Below, in pieces: positions 63,797 to 64,000 of a DNA stretch of 64,000 bases. Location of the stretch: the NCBI GenBank assembly GCA_046153875.1, contig JBJXFE010000042.1, positions 1-64,000 of the forward strand, given 5' to 3'. Under the pieces are notes generated by a model. It was not told the DNA's origin. It made no database searches and saw nothing but the letters and a program-made list of their open reading frames with translations. This stretch comes from JBJXFE01 sp046153875 (GTDB lineage: Bacteria > Planctomycetota > Phycisphaerae > Phycisphaerales > UBA1924). A program made the translations under genes and the position numbers. The number at the start of each line of letters is the position of its first letter. Position 1 is the first letter of the stretch.

Positions 63797-64000
63797 ATGG
63801 AGATGACTCCGAAGCGCTGGGAAAACACGTGCGCGTACCTTCGTGACGTGTTCGGGACGCAGGATGAACACCTCGGTGGGCTCATGGAGCGGGCCGTCGC
63901 GGCCGGGCTGCCGAGTATCGCGGTCTCGGCGGACGTGGGCCGGCTGCTGATGCTGCTCACGTCGATGACGGGCGACGGGCGGGGCGCGAAGGTCGCGGTC
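63797..64000 (+). CDS. O-methyltransferase, N-terminal part (cut by window end)
   Basis: Sixty-eight codons from ATG 63797 run open to the window end. The peptide has RAVAAGLPSIAVSADVGRLL at about 32-51, the conserved stretch ahead of the SAM-binding EIGT motif in class I catechol/caffeoyl-CoA-type O-methyltransferases. The SAM motif itself is expected just beyond the window. It lies 37 bases after the small secreted gene and may be co-transcribed. Substrate unknown. Confidence 0.75.
   Translation, partial: MEMTPKRWENTCAYLRDVFGTQDEHLGGLMERAVAAGLPSIAVSADVGRLLMLLTSMTGDGRGAKVAV

Overview
The window is a GC-rich bacterial chromosome segment that most resembles a planctomycete of the class Phycisphaerae. 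Several things point there: three secreted proteins end in the same two-repeat, cysteine-rich dockerin-like tag finishing in Gly-Cys; an ECF sigma factor overlaps a Ser/Thr kinase carrying TPR repeats; tandem fibro-slime proteins, a DUF1579 protein and many secreted or membrane proteins of unknown function are present. BamA shows an outer membrane, MurA a peptidoglycan route. Species assignment is inference; no rRNA or tRNA gene was seen.

Layout. 1-681: right end of an IS5-family element that has cut a small membrane-protein gene. 691-8573: GDP-mannose precursor enzyme, sigma-factor/kinase pair, and two secreted beta-propeller-type proteins. 8637-16510: ClpC, a lipoprotein, an orphan NtrC-type regulator, a PrsW-type membrane protein and a riboflavin-pathway RibBA-like protein with altered metal ligands in both halves. 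16644-22559: DUF1579 protein, the ybeY/corC-like pair, cysS and murA. 22841-28137: a secreted-protein island with a tiny exported peptide, two fibro-slime paralogs and two dockerin-tagged proteins, with duplicated leaders, duplicated hairpins and strong terminators. 28249-31216: MBL-fold hydrolase, a three-gene HTH/membrane operon with an AT-rich promoter, and an atpG with no other ATP-synthase gene beside it.

31455-43730 is almost all on the minus strand: M16 peptidase, UvrD-type helicase with C-terminal nuclease, RsmD, two unknowns, a PLP decarboxylase and an M3 oligopeptidase. 43895-50082 (minus) has two exported ClpP/NfeD-fold paralogs, a CCA-adding-type enzyme, a PhoX-like phosphatase and an AhpD-like protein. 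50162-64000 has bamA, a repeat-rich gap, a gene without an ordinary start codon, MscS, an S9 peptidase, an MFS transporter, pyrE, two related secreted proteins, an S41-like peptidase, a small secreted protein and the start of an O-methyltransferase.

Most is housekeeping plus envelope or secreted functions. The most unusual structure is in the PLP decarboxylase gene: two different palindromic segments (perfect 13-bp and 14-bp terminal inverted repeats) lie in frame inside the coding sequence and encode low-complexity surface-loop-like inserts. Other second-look items are the RibBA ligand substitutions, the Ser-to-Gly change in one of two tandem exported ClpP-fold proteins, the duplicated leader in the fibro-slime island, and the apparent ATC start at 54175.
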